DNA of 64,000 nucleotides from Salinisphaera shabanensis E1L3A. Its GTDB lineage: Bacteria; Pseudomonadota; Gammaproteobacteria; Nevskiales; Salinisphaeraceae. Under the pieces are notes generated by a model. It saw nothing but the letters and a program-made list of their open reading frames with translations. It ran no database searches and was not told where the DNA came from. Shown here in pieces: positions 9,760-19,010 of the stretch (position 1 is the stretch's first letter; the number at the start of each line of letters is the position of its first letter). Both the position numbers and the translations under genes were made by a program. The stretch covers positions 1 to 64,000 of the forward strand of contig NZ_AFNV02000001.1 of assembly GCF_000215955.2 (NCBI RefSeq), written 5' to 3'.

Positions 9760-10454
9760 TCGCGCCAGTTAACGCCACGCCCAGGATCCGGTGAAACAGG
9801 GCTTCCTGCGAATCGACGGCCAGGCCACGACCGGTCGGCGCACCTTCGCGCCCCGCGAGTAAGCGACCAAGCTAAACGGGTTTTAGCTTGGTCGCCTTCG
9901 CATGTATCGGCTCACCCCACCCTTCAACGGGTTTTCTTTTTTCGATGATCTACAAAAGATCAGGGGTTCTGGAAAATTCGTAGCCCCTTTGCACAACCGC
10001 GCCGGGAGTGCGGCCTGTCCAAAGAACAGGCGTGAAAAACCACCACTCAGTTTTGATCGGATAAGACCGCCGCCCTACATCGCAGCTGCTCGATAGAGGC
10101 CGCTCCTTTCATTGCAGCTGAATGTTTTCGTGTCGGCGAGCCACCTCGGCAGAACGCCGCCCAAACGCCACCCAGTGGTCGCGCGCTTTTACACCGCAAC
10201 GCGGCCTGCGTTCTGTCCTGACGGGCTCCCGGTGCCACATCGCACGCATGGCCTCGAACGATCGTTAAAGAACCGGCGGGCCGGGCCGATTTTCACCAAG
10301 ACTCTTATATAGAACCCCGTCGACTTCGCGCCGCGCTGAGGCGGCGTCGAAAACGCGTTGAGGAAATAGGCCCACTAGAGGGTTGAGTGCCACCAGCGGA
10401 CGCCAACGCCGTATCAACTCAGCGGAGGCAATGTGCTTACCCGCCGGAACGGCC
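9760..10454. other. Long spacer with a gene remnant and a hairpin
   Basis: About 700 bases without an intact gene. Bases 9773-9862 contain a short frame ending in GQATTGRRTFAPRE and a stop, which looks like the tail of a lost gene. A 14-bp perfect hairpin follows at 9863-9895. The remainder (9900-10454) shows no clear coding frame and should hold the promoter of the GGDEF-EAL gene. Confidence 0.4.
9863..9895 (+). terminator. Strong 14-bp hairpin, possible terminator
   Basis: GCGACCAAGCTAAA at 9863-9876 pairs perfectly with TTTAGCTTGGTCGC at 9882-9895 around a five-base loop. There is no T run after it, so it may be a terminator without a canonical tail, a protein-binding palindrome or an RNA stabiliser downstream of the peroxidase gene. 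Confidence 0.5.
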
Positions 10455-12800
10455 ATGACCGAGACGCAAACCGCTACCGCATTCAATTCCGTGCAGCTAA
10501 CGCCCCAGGACGCCGACATTGTGCGTGGTCGCGAGATTCACGCAGCCGAGCAGAATATCGAGCGGGCGCTCACCAGTTTTTTTGTTCCTGCCATCGTTAC
10601 GGCGCTTTTGTTCTATCGGGACTGGGGCATCGTCGCGCTTGTATGGGGTGTGAGCGTCATTACGACGTGCACCATCCGTGTGTTTTTCGCCCGCTGTACA
10701 ACCCAGCGACCGCCCGCGCCGATGCCGGCCCGAAGTATTCGGCCATTGATCGCATGGAGTGTGGTCAACGCGATCGTGCTCACCAGCTTTCCGGCCTGGG
10801 TCACGCTGAATGCAAACGGCTTTTCGCTGGCTTACATGATCGCGCTTTACATCGGTACGTTCTGGTCGGCATCGTTTGCACAAGCGCCGGTTTTCCCGAC
10901 CGCGGTTTTATTCATGCTCACCCAGTTCAGCCTTACCGCGGCATTTGCCGCGCTACTCGGCCTGAACTGGGAGCGCACAGCGCTTCTTGCGCTATATGCC
11001 AGCGGCGTCGCTGCGGCACTGCATATCGTCCGTCAGCATTCAGCGCTATTCCGCGAATCCGTCGTTCAAAAACTCGATCTGGAAAGGAAAACCGAAACGA
11101 TCGGCCTGCTCTTGAAAGAGCACGAGAACCAGTCGAGCGACTGGCTCTGGCAAACCGCCGCCACGCTACATATTGTCGAGCCTTCACCACGCTTTGCGGA
11201 AGCAATTGACCTAGGCGAACAGGCCCTGGCGGGAAAGACAATCGTCGAAATCCTCGCGGATCGAACCGTGGAGGGCAATGCCGAGGTGCTGGCCCAAGTG
11301 GAAGACAAGCTCGCCCGGCGGCGCTCGTTTCGCGACATCGCCATCCCACTGTCGGTTGCCTCGCAAACCGTCTGGTTCTCGATCTCGGGCCGACCACTCT
11401 ACGACCGCAAGAACCGTTTTGCCGGTTATCGCGGCGTGATGGCGGATATTACCGAAGCAAGACTCGCCCAGGCGCGCGCCGCACACCTGGCCCATCATGA
11501 CGCGCTCACCGACCTGCCCAATCGTGCGAAGTTTGGCATCTTGCTACGCCGGTCGTTGGCCCGCGGCCGGTCTTTCGCACTGCTGAGTATCGATCTCGAC
11601 GGGTTCAAAGCGGTTAACGATGGGTTCGGGCACGCCACCGGCGATGCAATGCTCGTGGAAATTGCGCGGCGGCTGCAGGAGGGCATCGACTCGAAGGATG
11701 TCGTAGCTCGTCTCGGCGACGACGAGTTCGTCGTTCAGACATGGCGATTGGAGATGGCGTCGGTAGAAACGCTGTGCCGTCAACTGATCGAAGCGGCAAG
11801 CCAGCCCATGTTCGCCGGTAATGAACCGGTGGTTGTCGGTGCAAGTATTGGCGTTGCGTTTGCGCCCGCCGACGGCGCGACAAGCGCCGACATCTTGAAC
11901 AGCGCGGATGCGGCACTCTACCGCGCCAAGAATGATGGCCGTGGCACGTTCCGATTCTTCTCACCCGCGATGGATCGCAAGCTTCAGGTCCGACAACGGC
12001 TGGTACAGGGTCTACGCACCGCACTCGCCCGCGACGAAATGATCCTGCATTACCAACCCGTTATTGACGCGAAAAGCGGCGCAATCACCGGCTGCGAAGC
12101 GCTGCTCCGTTGGCAACACAGCGAACGCGGCATGATCTCACCCGCCGAGTTCATACCCGTGGCCGAAGAAAGCGGGCTGATCGTGCCGATTGGCAACTGG
12201 GTCATCGAGCATGCCTGCCACGTAGCCACAAGCTGGCACAAGGAACGGCGCATATCGGTCAACGTCTCACCGATGCAGTTCAGCAACGGCAACCTCCACG
12301 GCCACATTAATTCGGTGCTCAAAAAGACCGGGCTTGCTCCCAACCGGCTGGAGATCGAAGTCACCGAAACCGTGCTGGTAAAAGATCCGCATGTGGCCCT
12401 CGATACATTGCGCCGGATACGCGCGCTCGGCGTCCGCGTCGCACTGGACGATTTCGGCACCGGCTATTCATCGTTGAGCTACCTGCGGCTTTTCCCTTTC
12501 GATCGAATCAAGATCGACCGCTCGTTCGTGCAAGACCTCGGGCAACGTCAGGACAGCCAGGTGATTGTGCATGCCATCGTCGATATTGCAGCCGGACTCG
12601 GCATGACAATTACCGCAGAAGGCATCGAGACAACCGAACAAGCAACGTATCTGCGCCAAATCGGCTGCCACGAATTTCAGGGCTTTCTGTTCGCGCGCCC
12701 CGCGCCGGCAAACCAGTTGGTGGGCGTCAAAGAGGAAGCCCTCGCCGACAACGCCACAGATCGGCGCCGCCTGTATCGACGCTCCTCACTTGACGTATGA
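10455..12800 (+). CDS. Membrane PAS-GGDEF-EAL protein with degenerate GGDEF
   Basis: A 781-residue inner-membrane protein: six hydrophobic helices (about residues 30-215), a PAS-like domain (about 240-350), GGDEF (about 360-515) and EAL (about 525-775). The cyclase signature reads GDDEF rather than GG(D/E)EF and there is no RxxD site, so cyclase activity is doubtful. The EAL domain keeps EALLRW, VNVSPMQF, EVTET, DDFGTGYSS, IKIDRSF and EGIET/QGF, so it is probably a c-di-GMP phosphodiesterase. The N-terminal six-helix region resembles a sensor for a membrane signal. The ATG at 10455 is my choice; a TTG at 10383 and an ATG at 10431 are in frame, the latter with GGAGG placed only two bases away. 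Confidence 0.87.
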   Translation: MTETQTATAFNSVQLTPQDADIVRGREIHAAEQNIERALTSFFVPAIVTALLFYRDWGIVALVWGVSVITTCTIRVFFARCTTQRPPAPMPARSIRPLIAWSVVNAIVLTSFPAWVTLNANGFSLAYMIALYIGTFWSASFAQAPVFPTAVLFMLTQFSLTAAFAALLGLNWERTALLALYASGVAAALHIVRQHSALFRESVVQKLDLERKTETIGLLLKEHENQSSDWLWQTAATLHIVEPSPRFAEAIDLGEQALAGKTIVEILADRTVEGNAEVLAQVEDKLARRRSFRDIAIPLSVASQTVWFSISGRPLYDRKNRFAGYRGVMADITEARLAQARAAHLAHHDALTDLPNRAKFGILLRRSLARGRSFALLSIDLDGFKAVNDGFGHATGDAMLVEIARRLQEGIDSKDVVARLGDDEFVVQTWRLEMASVETLCRQLIEAASQPMFAGNEPVVVGASIGVAFAPADGATSADILNSADAALYRAKNDGRGTFRFFSPAMDRKLQVRQRLVQGLRTALARDEMILHYQPVIDAKSGAITGCEALLRWQHSERGMISPAEFIPVAEESGLIVPIGNWVIEHACHVATSWHKERRISVNVSPMQFSNGNLHGHINSVLKKTGLAPNRLEIEVTETVLVKDPHVALDTLRRIRALGVRVALDDFGTGYSSLSYLRLFPFDRIKIDRSFVQDLGQRQDSQVIVHAIVDIAAGLGMTITAEGIETTEQATYLRQIGCHEFQGFLFARPAPANQLVGVKEEALADNATDRRRLYRRSSLDV

Positions 12801-12849
12801 CGCAAGCCCCAATCCAGCGCTGAGCGTTATTTCACAAGCTATCCAGGCC

Positions 12850-14951
12850 CTAACCTCTGGCAGCGAAGCAGTAGTAATTCGAAGTGCCGGAGCCGACTAC
12901 GTGCTGTTCGTCAAGCAGGTTGCGGACGTTGACCCCCAAGTCGATTCCTTCGGCGATGGCGTAGGTGAACGCGGCGTCGAACAACGTGGCCGCATCGCTT
13001 TCCGACGTGTTGTCGGCGTCGAAGTAGTAGGAGCCGATATAACGAGCGCCCAGACCGACGCTCATGTCCAGGCTCGGAAAACTGTAATAGGTCCACAGCG
13101 ACGCGGTATGTTCCGGCGCCACGGTGAATTCCTTGCCTTCGAGTGATGTGCCGTCGCGGAGCGTGCCGCGGACCACTTCCGAATCGAGATACGAGTAACC
13201 GCCGGTCAGGCTCAGATTGGGGGTCAACTCGGCCTTGGCTTCGAGATCCAGACCACGCACGCGGGATTCCCCGATGGTTTCGCGCTCGATCGTGCCGTTG
13301 TCCTGAACGACGGCGATGGTGACGTCTTCCTTGTTGAGATCGTAGATCGCGGCAGAGAACAGCGCGTTCATGCCGGCCGGCGCGTATACTGCTCGCCGCG
13401 TTCGGGCTTCACCCCGATCGACGGCGGCGCGACCGATTCGACCTGGCTGATATAGGTCGAAATTTCGTCGTTGACGATATAGGTCAGCGCACCCCGGACC
13501 GAGGTTTCGGAAAAGTCGTCGGACTCGGTAACGCCTGTTATGTCCGTGCTGGACAGATCCAGCGAGTCGTTGCGTACACCGGCGGTCACGACGAATCGAT
13601 CGTAGAAGGACAGGTTCTGGGTCAGGAAAACCGACTTGGTCTCGTAATCCTGGTCATTACCCATGTAGACATTCAAACTGCTCGGCGCCCCACTGTAGTC
13701 CGGGTTGGCGATATCGATCGGGGCAGCATCGCCGTAAAAGGAGCTGTCATCGCTCGACGCGTCCCGGTACTCGACACCCGCCAGCGTACTGCTATCGATG
13801 TGATCGAAACTCATGTCGTATTGCAGAATCGCGTTGCCGATCAGTTCCTGGGCTTCGCTGTCGGTGCCGAAATAATCGCGATCCACCACCGTACCGGCTC
13901 GGGCGGGCGAATCCGTCAGGTACACGTAACCGAAGTCATCGGTCAGATCGCTATAGCGTGTGTTCGCTGCAGGGTCAGACCGTTATCGAAATCGTGTGTC
14001 AGCAGGCCGGTGATACTGGTGCGCTCGACATCGTGATAATTGAAATCGGGCTCACCGAAGAAGTCGCTGCGATCGTATTCCCGGTCGAGCGGATAGCCTC
14101 CGCTATTGGGGGTGTTGTCCTGGTCCAGGTAGTCGAAGATCAGGGTCGCTGCCGTATAGGCCGTGGGCTCCCATGTGAGCCCGCCCAGAACGAACTGATC
14201 GTCGTCTCTGGAGTAATCGTATTCGCGCTCGCTGTCCTTGAATTTGCCGACGAAGCGATAGGCCAGCGTCTCGTCTTCATCCAGCGTGTCGCCCACATCG
14301 ACACCGGCCTCGACATGGTGAGACGAGCCATACGACAAATAGCCTTCGCCGAAGCGCTCGAACTTCGGTCGTTTGCTCACGAAATTTACCGAACCGCCGG
14401 GGTCGGCCGGGCCGAACAGGGTCGAGTTCGCGCCACGTAGCACCTCGACGCGCTCATACGCATAAGGCTCCTCTCGAACGCCTCGCATCGAGCCCAGCGT
14501 CAGGCCGTCACGGTAGGTTGTGGCCTGAAAACCGCGAATCTTGAAATAGTCGTTGCGGTCATCGGTGCCGTAGTAGTCGGTGATGACGCCCGGCGTATAT
14601 TGAAGAATCTCTTCGGTGGTGTCGGCGTCGCGCTGCTCGATTTCCTTTTCCGTGATGACGGACACAGACGCAGGAGTGTCGAGAATGCTGGTGGCGACCT
14701 TGCCCCCCCATCCAGAGCTCGCGCGCCACAGTAGTCGCCGAGTTGTCGTCCGGCGCTGCTTGCGCGTTGACAATGACGGGCGCGAGCCGATACATCGACT
14801 GATCGCTGTCGTTCTTATCGTTCGCCGGCTGGGCATGCCCGCTCATGGGCACGGCAATCAGCGCCGTGCCATAAATAAGCGCAGTCGTGCTTCGCGGCCA
14901 GCGCGCCCATAACGACTTGAGCGCCGTCTTATCTTCAGCCATACCAGACAT
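12850..14951 (-). pseudogene. TonB-dependent siderophore receptor, multiply frameshifted
   Basis: The pieces together encode a FhuA/FpvA-like outer-membrane siderophore receptor: signal peptide (to about GHAQ), plug domain (TPASVSVITEKEIEQRDA, GFQATTYRDGL, YERVEVLRGANSTLFG) and barrel. Three frame breaks are visible. First, a seven-base C run at 14703-14709 has one base too many. Second, near 13958-13963 an extra AC/GT unit shifts the frame after TLQRT. Third, near 13384-13390 a short deletion joins EQY directly to YAPAGMNALFSAA. The last frame stops at SNYYCFAARG without the final strand and the aromatic C-terminal residue needed for barrel assembly. It cannot give a working receptor as written. 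A Fur-like box lies upstream at 15134-15152. Confidence 0.88.
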
Positions 14952-15133
14952 CCTCCATGGTTCGAAATCTCGTTTAACCGGGGGATGAGCGAGCAGCGGT
15001 CAGTGGCGGTCTACACACGACGCGCCGAGGCATGTCCTTTCGCAAGGCTCCCTGACTCTGCATCGAGCACGCGTGCCCCCAAGGCTCGATGGTGTCGTGA
15101 ACTATAGGTAGCGGATTTCTCGATTGCAATACT

Positions 15134-15152
15134 AATGCGAACTATTCGCATT
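15134..15152 (-). promoter_or_regulatory. Fur-type box
   Basis: AATGCGAA-CTA-TTCGCATT is a perfect 8-3-8 palindrome that fits gammaproteobacterial Fur boxes. It lies about 180 bases before the broken siderophore receptor and would have given iron control. Its symmetry is intact although the gene is not. Confidence 0.65.
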
Positions 15153-15159
15153 ACCGTGC

Positions 15160-15860
15160 ATATGTTTTCGCATCGCTGCTCTCAGTCCGACTAGGGCAAT
15201 CAAGCCGGTACGCCTCCAGCCCGCCGGCACCGATGTGCACGGCTGCACCTTGCATCTGCCCCTGCTCACGCTCGCGCATGTCGATGAAGCCGAATGCACG
15301 GCGCTGATTGCGCACGAGCTATCGCATGTCGCCAACGCCGACATCGAACAGGCCCGGGCGCTCGGCGCCGAACAACGCGCCATCGCCCACAGCTATGATG
15401 CGCTTCAACACACTGCGGCCCGCGCCCAGCTGAACGGCCTGCTCACGCAACCGGTGTTCTGTATTACCGAAAGTGTGATGGCGGCGCTGGATCGCGCCGT
15501 AGCTCGGGATCGGCGCACGGCGGAATACCGCGCCGACCGGGCCGCCGCCGATGCAAGCTCGGCGTCGATTGCCGCCGCGACCATCCTGCGTGCAGCCGCC
15601 AGTCAGGATGTGGCGCAGCAGGCGGTCGTCGCCGGCCAGAATCGAACAGGCACCGCTACCGCGCTGTCGGCGTATCACTCTCGGCGCCGCGCAGTGCCTT
15701 CCGCGTTCGCAGCACGTGGTGCTGAAGTTTGGCCCGTTACGCACCGCAGCCGGCCGCCTTACGCACGAACGCTTCGCCGAACGTTTCACCGCGGCGATTC
15801 AGGGCCGGGCCTCGGGCGTCGTACTCGATACGCTCGCCGCTGAAAACGACAAAAGCATTC
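15160..15860 (+). pseudogene. M48-type zinc peptidase remnant
   Basis: The frame from about 15160 to 15690 encodes a piece of an M48-like metallopeptidase: LTLAHVDEAECTALIAHELSHVANADIEQAR with the HExxH zinc motif, and RTAEYRADRAA with the third ligand region. There is no start codon in a sensible place (only a GTG at 15235) and the N-terminal membrane part is missing. After about 15690 the sense passes to another frame (QHVVLKFGPLRTAAGRLTHE, ending at 15863-15865). The gene is therefore truncated at the front and frameshifted at the back. A diverged copy of its tail is found again at 16004-16076. Confidence 0.6.
15758..15833 (+). repeat. Tandem diverged repeat, copy 1
   Basis: The 76 bases here align with 16004-16076 (CTTACGCACGAACGCTTCGC against CTTCACCACAAGCGCTTGGC, both ending GTACTCGATACGC). 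The unit falls in the tail of the M48 remnant. Confidence 0.55.
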
Positions 15861-16003
15861 GATGAACCGCGACCACCGGCGTCGACGAATAGGCGTAACT
15901 CGTGACCGGTCGCCTGGCGGTATATGAACAACGGATCGCCGCAACAGGCGGCACGTCATAACCTGACTGCAAGCGCCGACGCGCGAGCACCGCGCCAGAG
16001 GGT

Positions 16004-16076
16004 CTTCACCACAAGCGCTTGGCTGAACGGTTCACTACAACAATTCTGCCCTGCAATAGGGCGGTACTCGATACGC
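16004..16076 (+). repeat. Tandem diverged repeat, copy 2
   Basis: The second, shorter and more diverged copy of the M48-remnant tail. It ends with the same GTACTCGATACGC. The surrounding 15,865-16,494 region has no intact gene. Confidence 0.55.
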
Positions 16077-16240
16077 ACGCGTCGAAGCAGACAGTCGTGA
16101 TTCAAATCGCGGCCTCGACGCAACTATGCTCGGGCGATGGATCTTCCGCCTCTGCAGAGCCCACTCCGGCGCAGCTAAACGTCGAATTCGCCACGGGCTA
16201 TACACACTGCAAGCCCTCGTATGTTGAAGATGCCGCGCGG

Positions 16241-16336
16241 GCATTGGGGAGAGACCATGTTTTCAATCGCTCAAATGGACGAGCCTACGGACTGGCGCAA
16301 AGCACATGTAGTCTGGCTTCTATTGTCCATCGGACG
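16241..16336 (+). repeat. Dispersed repeat, copy A (left of the monooxygenase pair)
   Basis: About 95 bases (GCATTGGGGAGAGACCATGT onward) that align with copy B at 18703-18798 and in part with copy C at 24121-24190. In one frame it reads EPTDWRKAHVVWLLLS, where copies B and C have a stop in place of the Trp. With copy B it brackets the monooxygenase and hydrolase genes in direct orientation. Confidence 0.6.
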
Positions 16337-16494
16337 CCATGCCGACCCGCGTACTGGACAACCGCGGCGGCTACCGACAGGCTAGCTGGAACGGGTCCTG
16401 CGCCGCTAAAGCTATTATCGAAATACGCGCCAAAGCAGCACCGCTCGACTTAAAAGCAATCGCGTCTGAACGCGATCAATAAAAAGGAGCAGCC

Positions 16495-17877
16495 ATGACC
16501 GAGGAGATAGGGCAAGTTGCGATCATCGGCGCCGGGCCGTCCGGTATCGCCGCGGGCAAGAACTGCAAACAGACCGGGCTGGATTTTGTAATCTTCGACC
16601 AGAACAGCGCGGTCGGTGGCAACTGGCTCTTCAGCGAGGACGAAGGGCACTCGAGTGTGTACGAGGCCAGCCACATCATCAGTTCCAAGACCTGGTCACA
16701 ATACGAAGACTTTCCGATGCCCGCGGACTACCCGGATTATCCGTCGCATCGACAACTGCAACGGTATTTCGCCGACTACGCCGATCATTTCGGCGTGACC
16801 CCGCATATCCGCTTCCGGCACTACATCAGCCACGTGCAGCGACGCGACGACGGGCTCTGGCAGATCGATTACAGCGACGCCGAGGGCGCCCCCCACAGCG
16901 AGGTCTACAAATACCTCATGGTCGCCAACGGCCACCACTGGGCGCCGAACATGCCGGAATACCCCGGCACCTTCGACGGCCGGCTGATGCACTCACACCA
17001 GTTCAAGCGTCTTGACGAGAGCTTTCGCGACAAGCGGGTGCTGGTGATCGGCGCCGGCAATTCCGCCTGCGATGTGGCCGTGGAGACTGGACGCATATCC
17101 GCCAAGACCTGCCTGAGCGTACGCAGCGGCCAGTGGTTCTTTCCCAAGTTCATCATGGGCCTGCCCGGCGATCTACTGGTCGCCAAGATGCGCAGGCTAC
17201 CGGTCAAACTGCAGCAGAAGATGTTCAAATGGACACTGTTGCTGCTACAAGGCCGCAACAACAACTATGGCCTGCCCGAACCCAAGAGCGACCCGCTGGC
17301 GCACCATCCGACGCTCAACAGCGAACTGTTCTATTTCATTCGCCACGGGCGCATTTCGGCGCGCCCGGCGGTCGAGCGTTTCGACGGCGACAGCGTGGTG
17401 TTCGCCGATGGCACCCGCGAGGCATTCGATATCGTAATCGCGGCCACCGGCTATCGCACGATCTTTCCCTTCTTCGACCGCTCGTTCATCGATTTCGAAC
17501 ATGCGCGCAAGGTGCCGCTGTATCGCAAGATGATGCATGCCGACTACGACAAGCTGTATTTCATTGGCCTGTTCCAGCCGATCGGCTGTATCTGGCCGAT
17601 GTCGGATTTTCAGGCACGGCTGGCCTGCGAAGAAATCCGTGGCAACTACCAGCGGCCGGCCGATATGCAGGCTGCGATCCAACACGAAATTGACAATCCG
17701 CATGTCAATTTCGAAGGCGGGGCCCGACACGCAGTCGAGGTCGACTACCACAAATTCCGCAAGGAGCTGTCAGATGAACTGCGCAGCGCTGGGGTGGATA
17801 TGGGCAAGGCGCCGCCCGATCGTAAGGGCTTTCGCTATGTCCCGCCGCCCCGCGTTGATATGAAGAACAGCGCATGA
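16495..17877 (+). CDS. Flavin-containing monooxygenase (FMO-like)
   Basis: A 460-residue class B flavoprotein monooxygenase. The FAD fingerprint GAGPSG is at residues 12-17, the FMO signature FDGRLMHSHQFKR near 161-173, the NADPH fingerprint GAGNSACD near 183-190 and the ATGY motif near 321. Such enzymes use NADPH and O2 to oxygenate S, N or carbonyl substrates; the FxGxxxHxxxF form favours the FMO group, but a Baeyer-Villiger activity cannot be excluded. A strong ribosome site (AAAAAGGAG) precedes the ATG. Its stop overlaps the start of the next hydrolase (ATGA), so an oxygenated product such as an ester could be handed to the hydrolase. The gene is intact within a decayed region. Confidence 0.92.
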   Translation: MTEEIGQVAIIGAGPSGIAAGKNCKQTGLDFVIFDQNSAVGGNWLFSEDEGHSSVYEASHIISSKTWSQYEDFPMPADYPDYPSHRQLQRYFADYADHFGVTPHIRFRHYISHVQRRDDGLWQIDYSDAEGAPHSEVYKYLMVANGHHWAPNMPEYPGTFDGRLMHSHQFKRLDESFRDKRVLVIGAGNSACDVAVETGRISAKTCLSVRSGQWFFPKFIMGLPGDLLVAKMRRLPVKLQQKMFKWTLLLLQGRNNNYGLPEPKSDPLAHHPTLNSELFYFIRHGRISARPAVERFDGDSVVFADGTREAFDIVIAATGYRTIFPFFDRSFIDFEHARKVPLYRKMMHADYDKLYFIGLFQPIGCIWPMSDFQARLACEEIRGNYQRPADMQAAIQHEIDNPHVNFEGGARHAVEVDYHKFRKELSDELRSAGVDMGKAPPDRKGFRYVPPPRVDMKNSA

Positions 17878-18668
17878 GCACGCAGCACCCGGTGGTGATG
17901 ATCCACGGTATGTGGAGCAGCCCGCAGGTATGGGACAACTTCCGCTCCGCCTACACAGCGCGCGGCTATACCGTGCATACGCCCACGCTGCGTCATCACG
18001 ACATCGCCCCCGGTGACAAGCCCGACCAGGCGCTGGGCACGACGGGCCTGGGCGACTACTACGCCGACTTGGTGGCTTTCATCAACACGCTGGATTCCAC
18101 GCCGATACTGGTGGGCCATTCGATGGGCGGCCTGCTCGCCCAGATGCTGACCGCTCAGGGCCACGCCCGCGCGGCCGTACTCCTTTGCAGCGCCTGTCCG
18201 CGCTGTGTGTTTCCGATGCGCCCCATCATGCTGCCGGGCACCGCACGCATATTCAGCACGCCGGGCTTCTGGAAAAAAGCCAATCGGCTGACCGCCTGGG
18301 AGGCCCGCTACCTGCTCTTCAACCGTTTGCCGGAGACCGAAGCCGCACAACAAACCCGACAACTACTTTGGGAGTCGGGACGGGCCGCATCGGAGATCGT
18401 ATTCGCCGCCGCCATGCCCAATGGGCCGGCTACCATCGACTTTCAGGCCAACGATATCCCGCTGCTGAGCCTGGCCGGCGACGCCGACCGGATCGTGCCG
18501 GCCGGGGTGTGTGCCGCCAACGCCCAACGCTATGGTCGACGCTGCGATTATCGCGCCTATCCCGATCATGCCCACTGGATAATCGGCGAGCCCGGCTGGG
18601 AACAGATCGCCGCCGACAGCCTCGACTGGCTGGCCGACCCGTCTTTCAATCCGAGACCTGACGCCTAG
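17874..18668 (+). CDS. Alpha/beta hydrolase coupled to the monooxygenase
   Basis: A 264-residue alpha/beta hydrolase: oxyanion-type HGMW near residue 11, nucleophile elbow GHSMGG around residue 84, acid in AGDADRIVP near 202 and His in DHAHWIIGEPGW near 227. No signal peptide is seen, so it is cytoplasmic. It overlaps the monooxygenase stop by four bases, indicating an operon and a shared pathway. If the monooxygenase forms an ester or lactone, this enzyme could cleave it; that is inference. Repeat copy B begins 35 bases after the stop. Confidence 0.88.
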   Translation: MSTQHPVVMIHGMWSSPQVWDNFRSAYTARGYTVHTPTLRHHDIAPGDKPDQALGTTGLGDYYADLVAFINTLDSTPILVGHSMGGLLAQMLTAQGHARAAVLLCSACPRCVFPMRPIMLPGTARIFSTPGFWKKANRLTAWEARYLLFNRLPETEAAQQTRQLLWESGRAASEIVFAAAMPNGPATIDFQANDIPLLSLAGDADRIVPAGVCAANAQRYGRRCDYRAYPDHAHWIIGEPGWEQIAADSLDWLADPSFNPRPDA

Positions 18669-18702
18669 GCGCCAGGCCGACAGATCGAGGGCGCCGCCGC
18701 GC

Positions 18703-18798
18703 GCATTGGGAACCAGCCATGTTTTAAATCACTCAAGTCGGCGAGCCCACAGACTAACGCCGAGAAAAGCTGGTCTGCTTCCTATTCTTCATGGCATC
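18703..18798 (+). repeat. Dispersed repeat, copy B (right of the monooxygenase pair)
   Basis: Aligns with copy A at 16241-16336 (CATGTTTTAAATCACTCAAG against CATGTTTTCAATCGCTCAAA). The likeness continues more weakly to about 18860. The remainder of 18,669-19,010 has no gene. Confidence 0.6.
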
Positions 18799-19010
18799 GG
18801 TCAGTCGACCGATGCCGATCAACTCGTGCAACGCCTACCGTGGCGGCTTAGCGGCAAAGTGCGAGTCGTTGGGCCGAGTAGCCAGCTGCCCGCCTCCAAT
18901 GGCAAGGCTTCGACTCTTGAGGCACAACGCAAGGTCTGGCCGTCACTGTCTTTCAATCGAGTGATGCCATCGGCGTACGTACACCCGCAGGCCCGCCCGC
19001 CAATACTCAT

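Noticed and set aside
9773-9862. Short frame ending GQATTGRRTFAPRE
   Set aside because: Only 28 codons with no start; probably the tail of a lost gene. Mentioned in the spacer entry but not called as a gene.
16257-16385. 42-codon frame beginning MFSIAQMDEPTDW
   Set aside because: It lies within repeat copy A; copies B and C have a stop at the Trp, so the frame is not conserved. Treated as repeat.
16495-17877. Calling the flavoprotein a Baeyer-Villiger monooxygenase
   Set aside because: The signature ends HSHQFKR and lacks the FxGxxxHxxxWP form of type I BVMOs; FMO-like is safer, although the coupled hydrolase would suit a BVMO.
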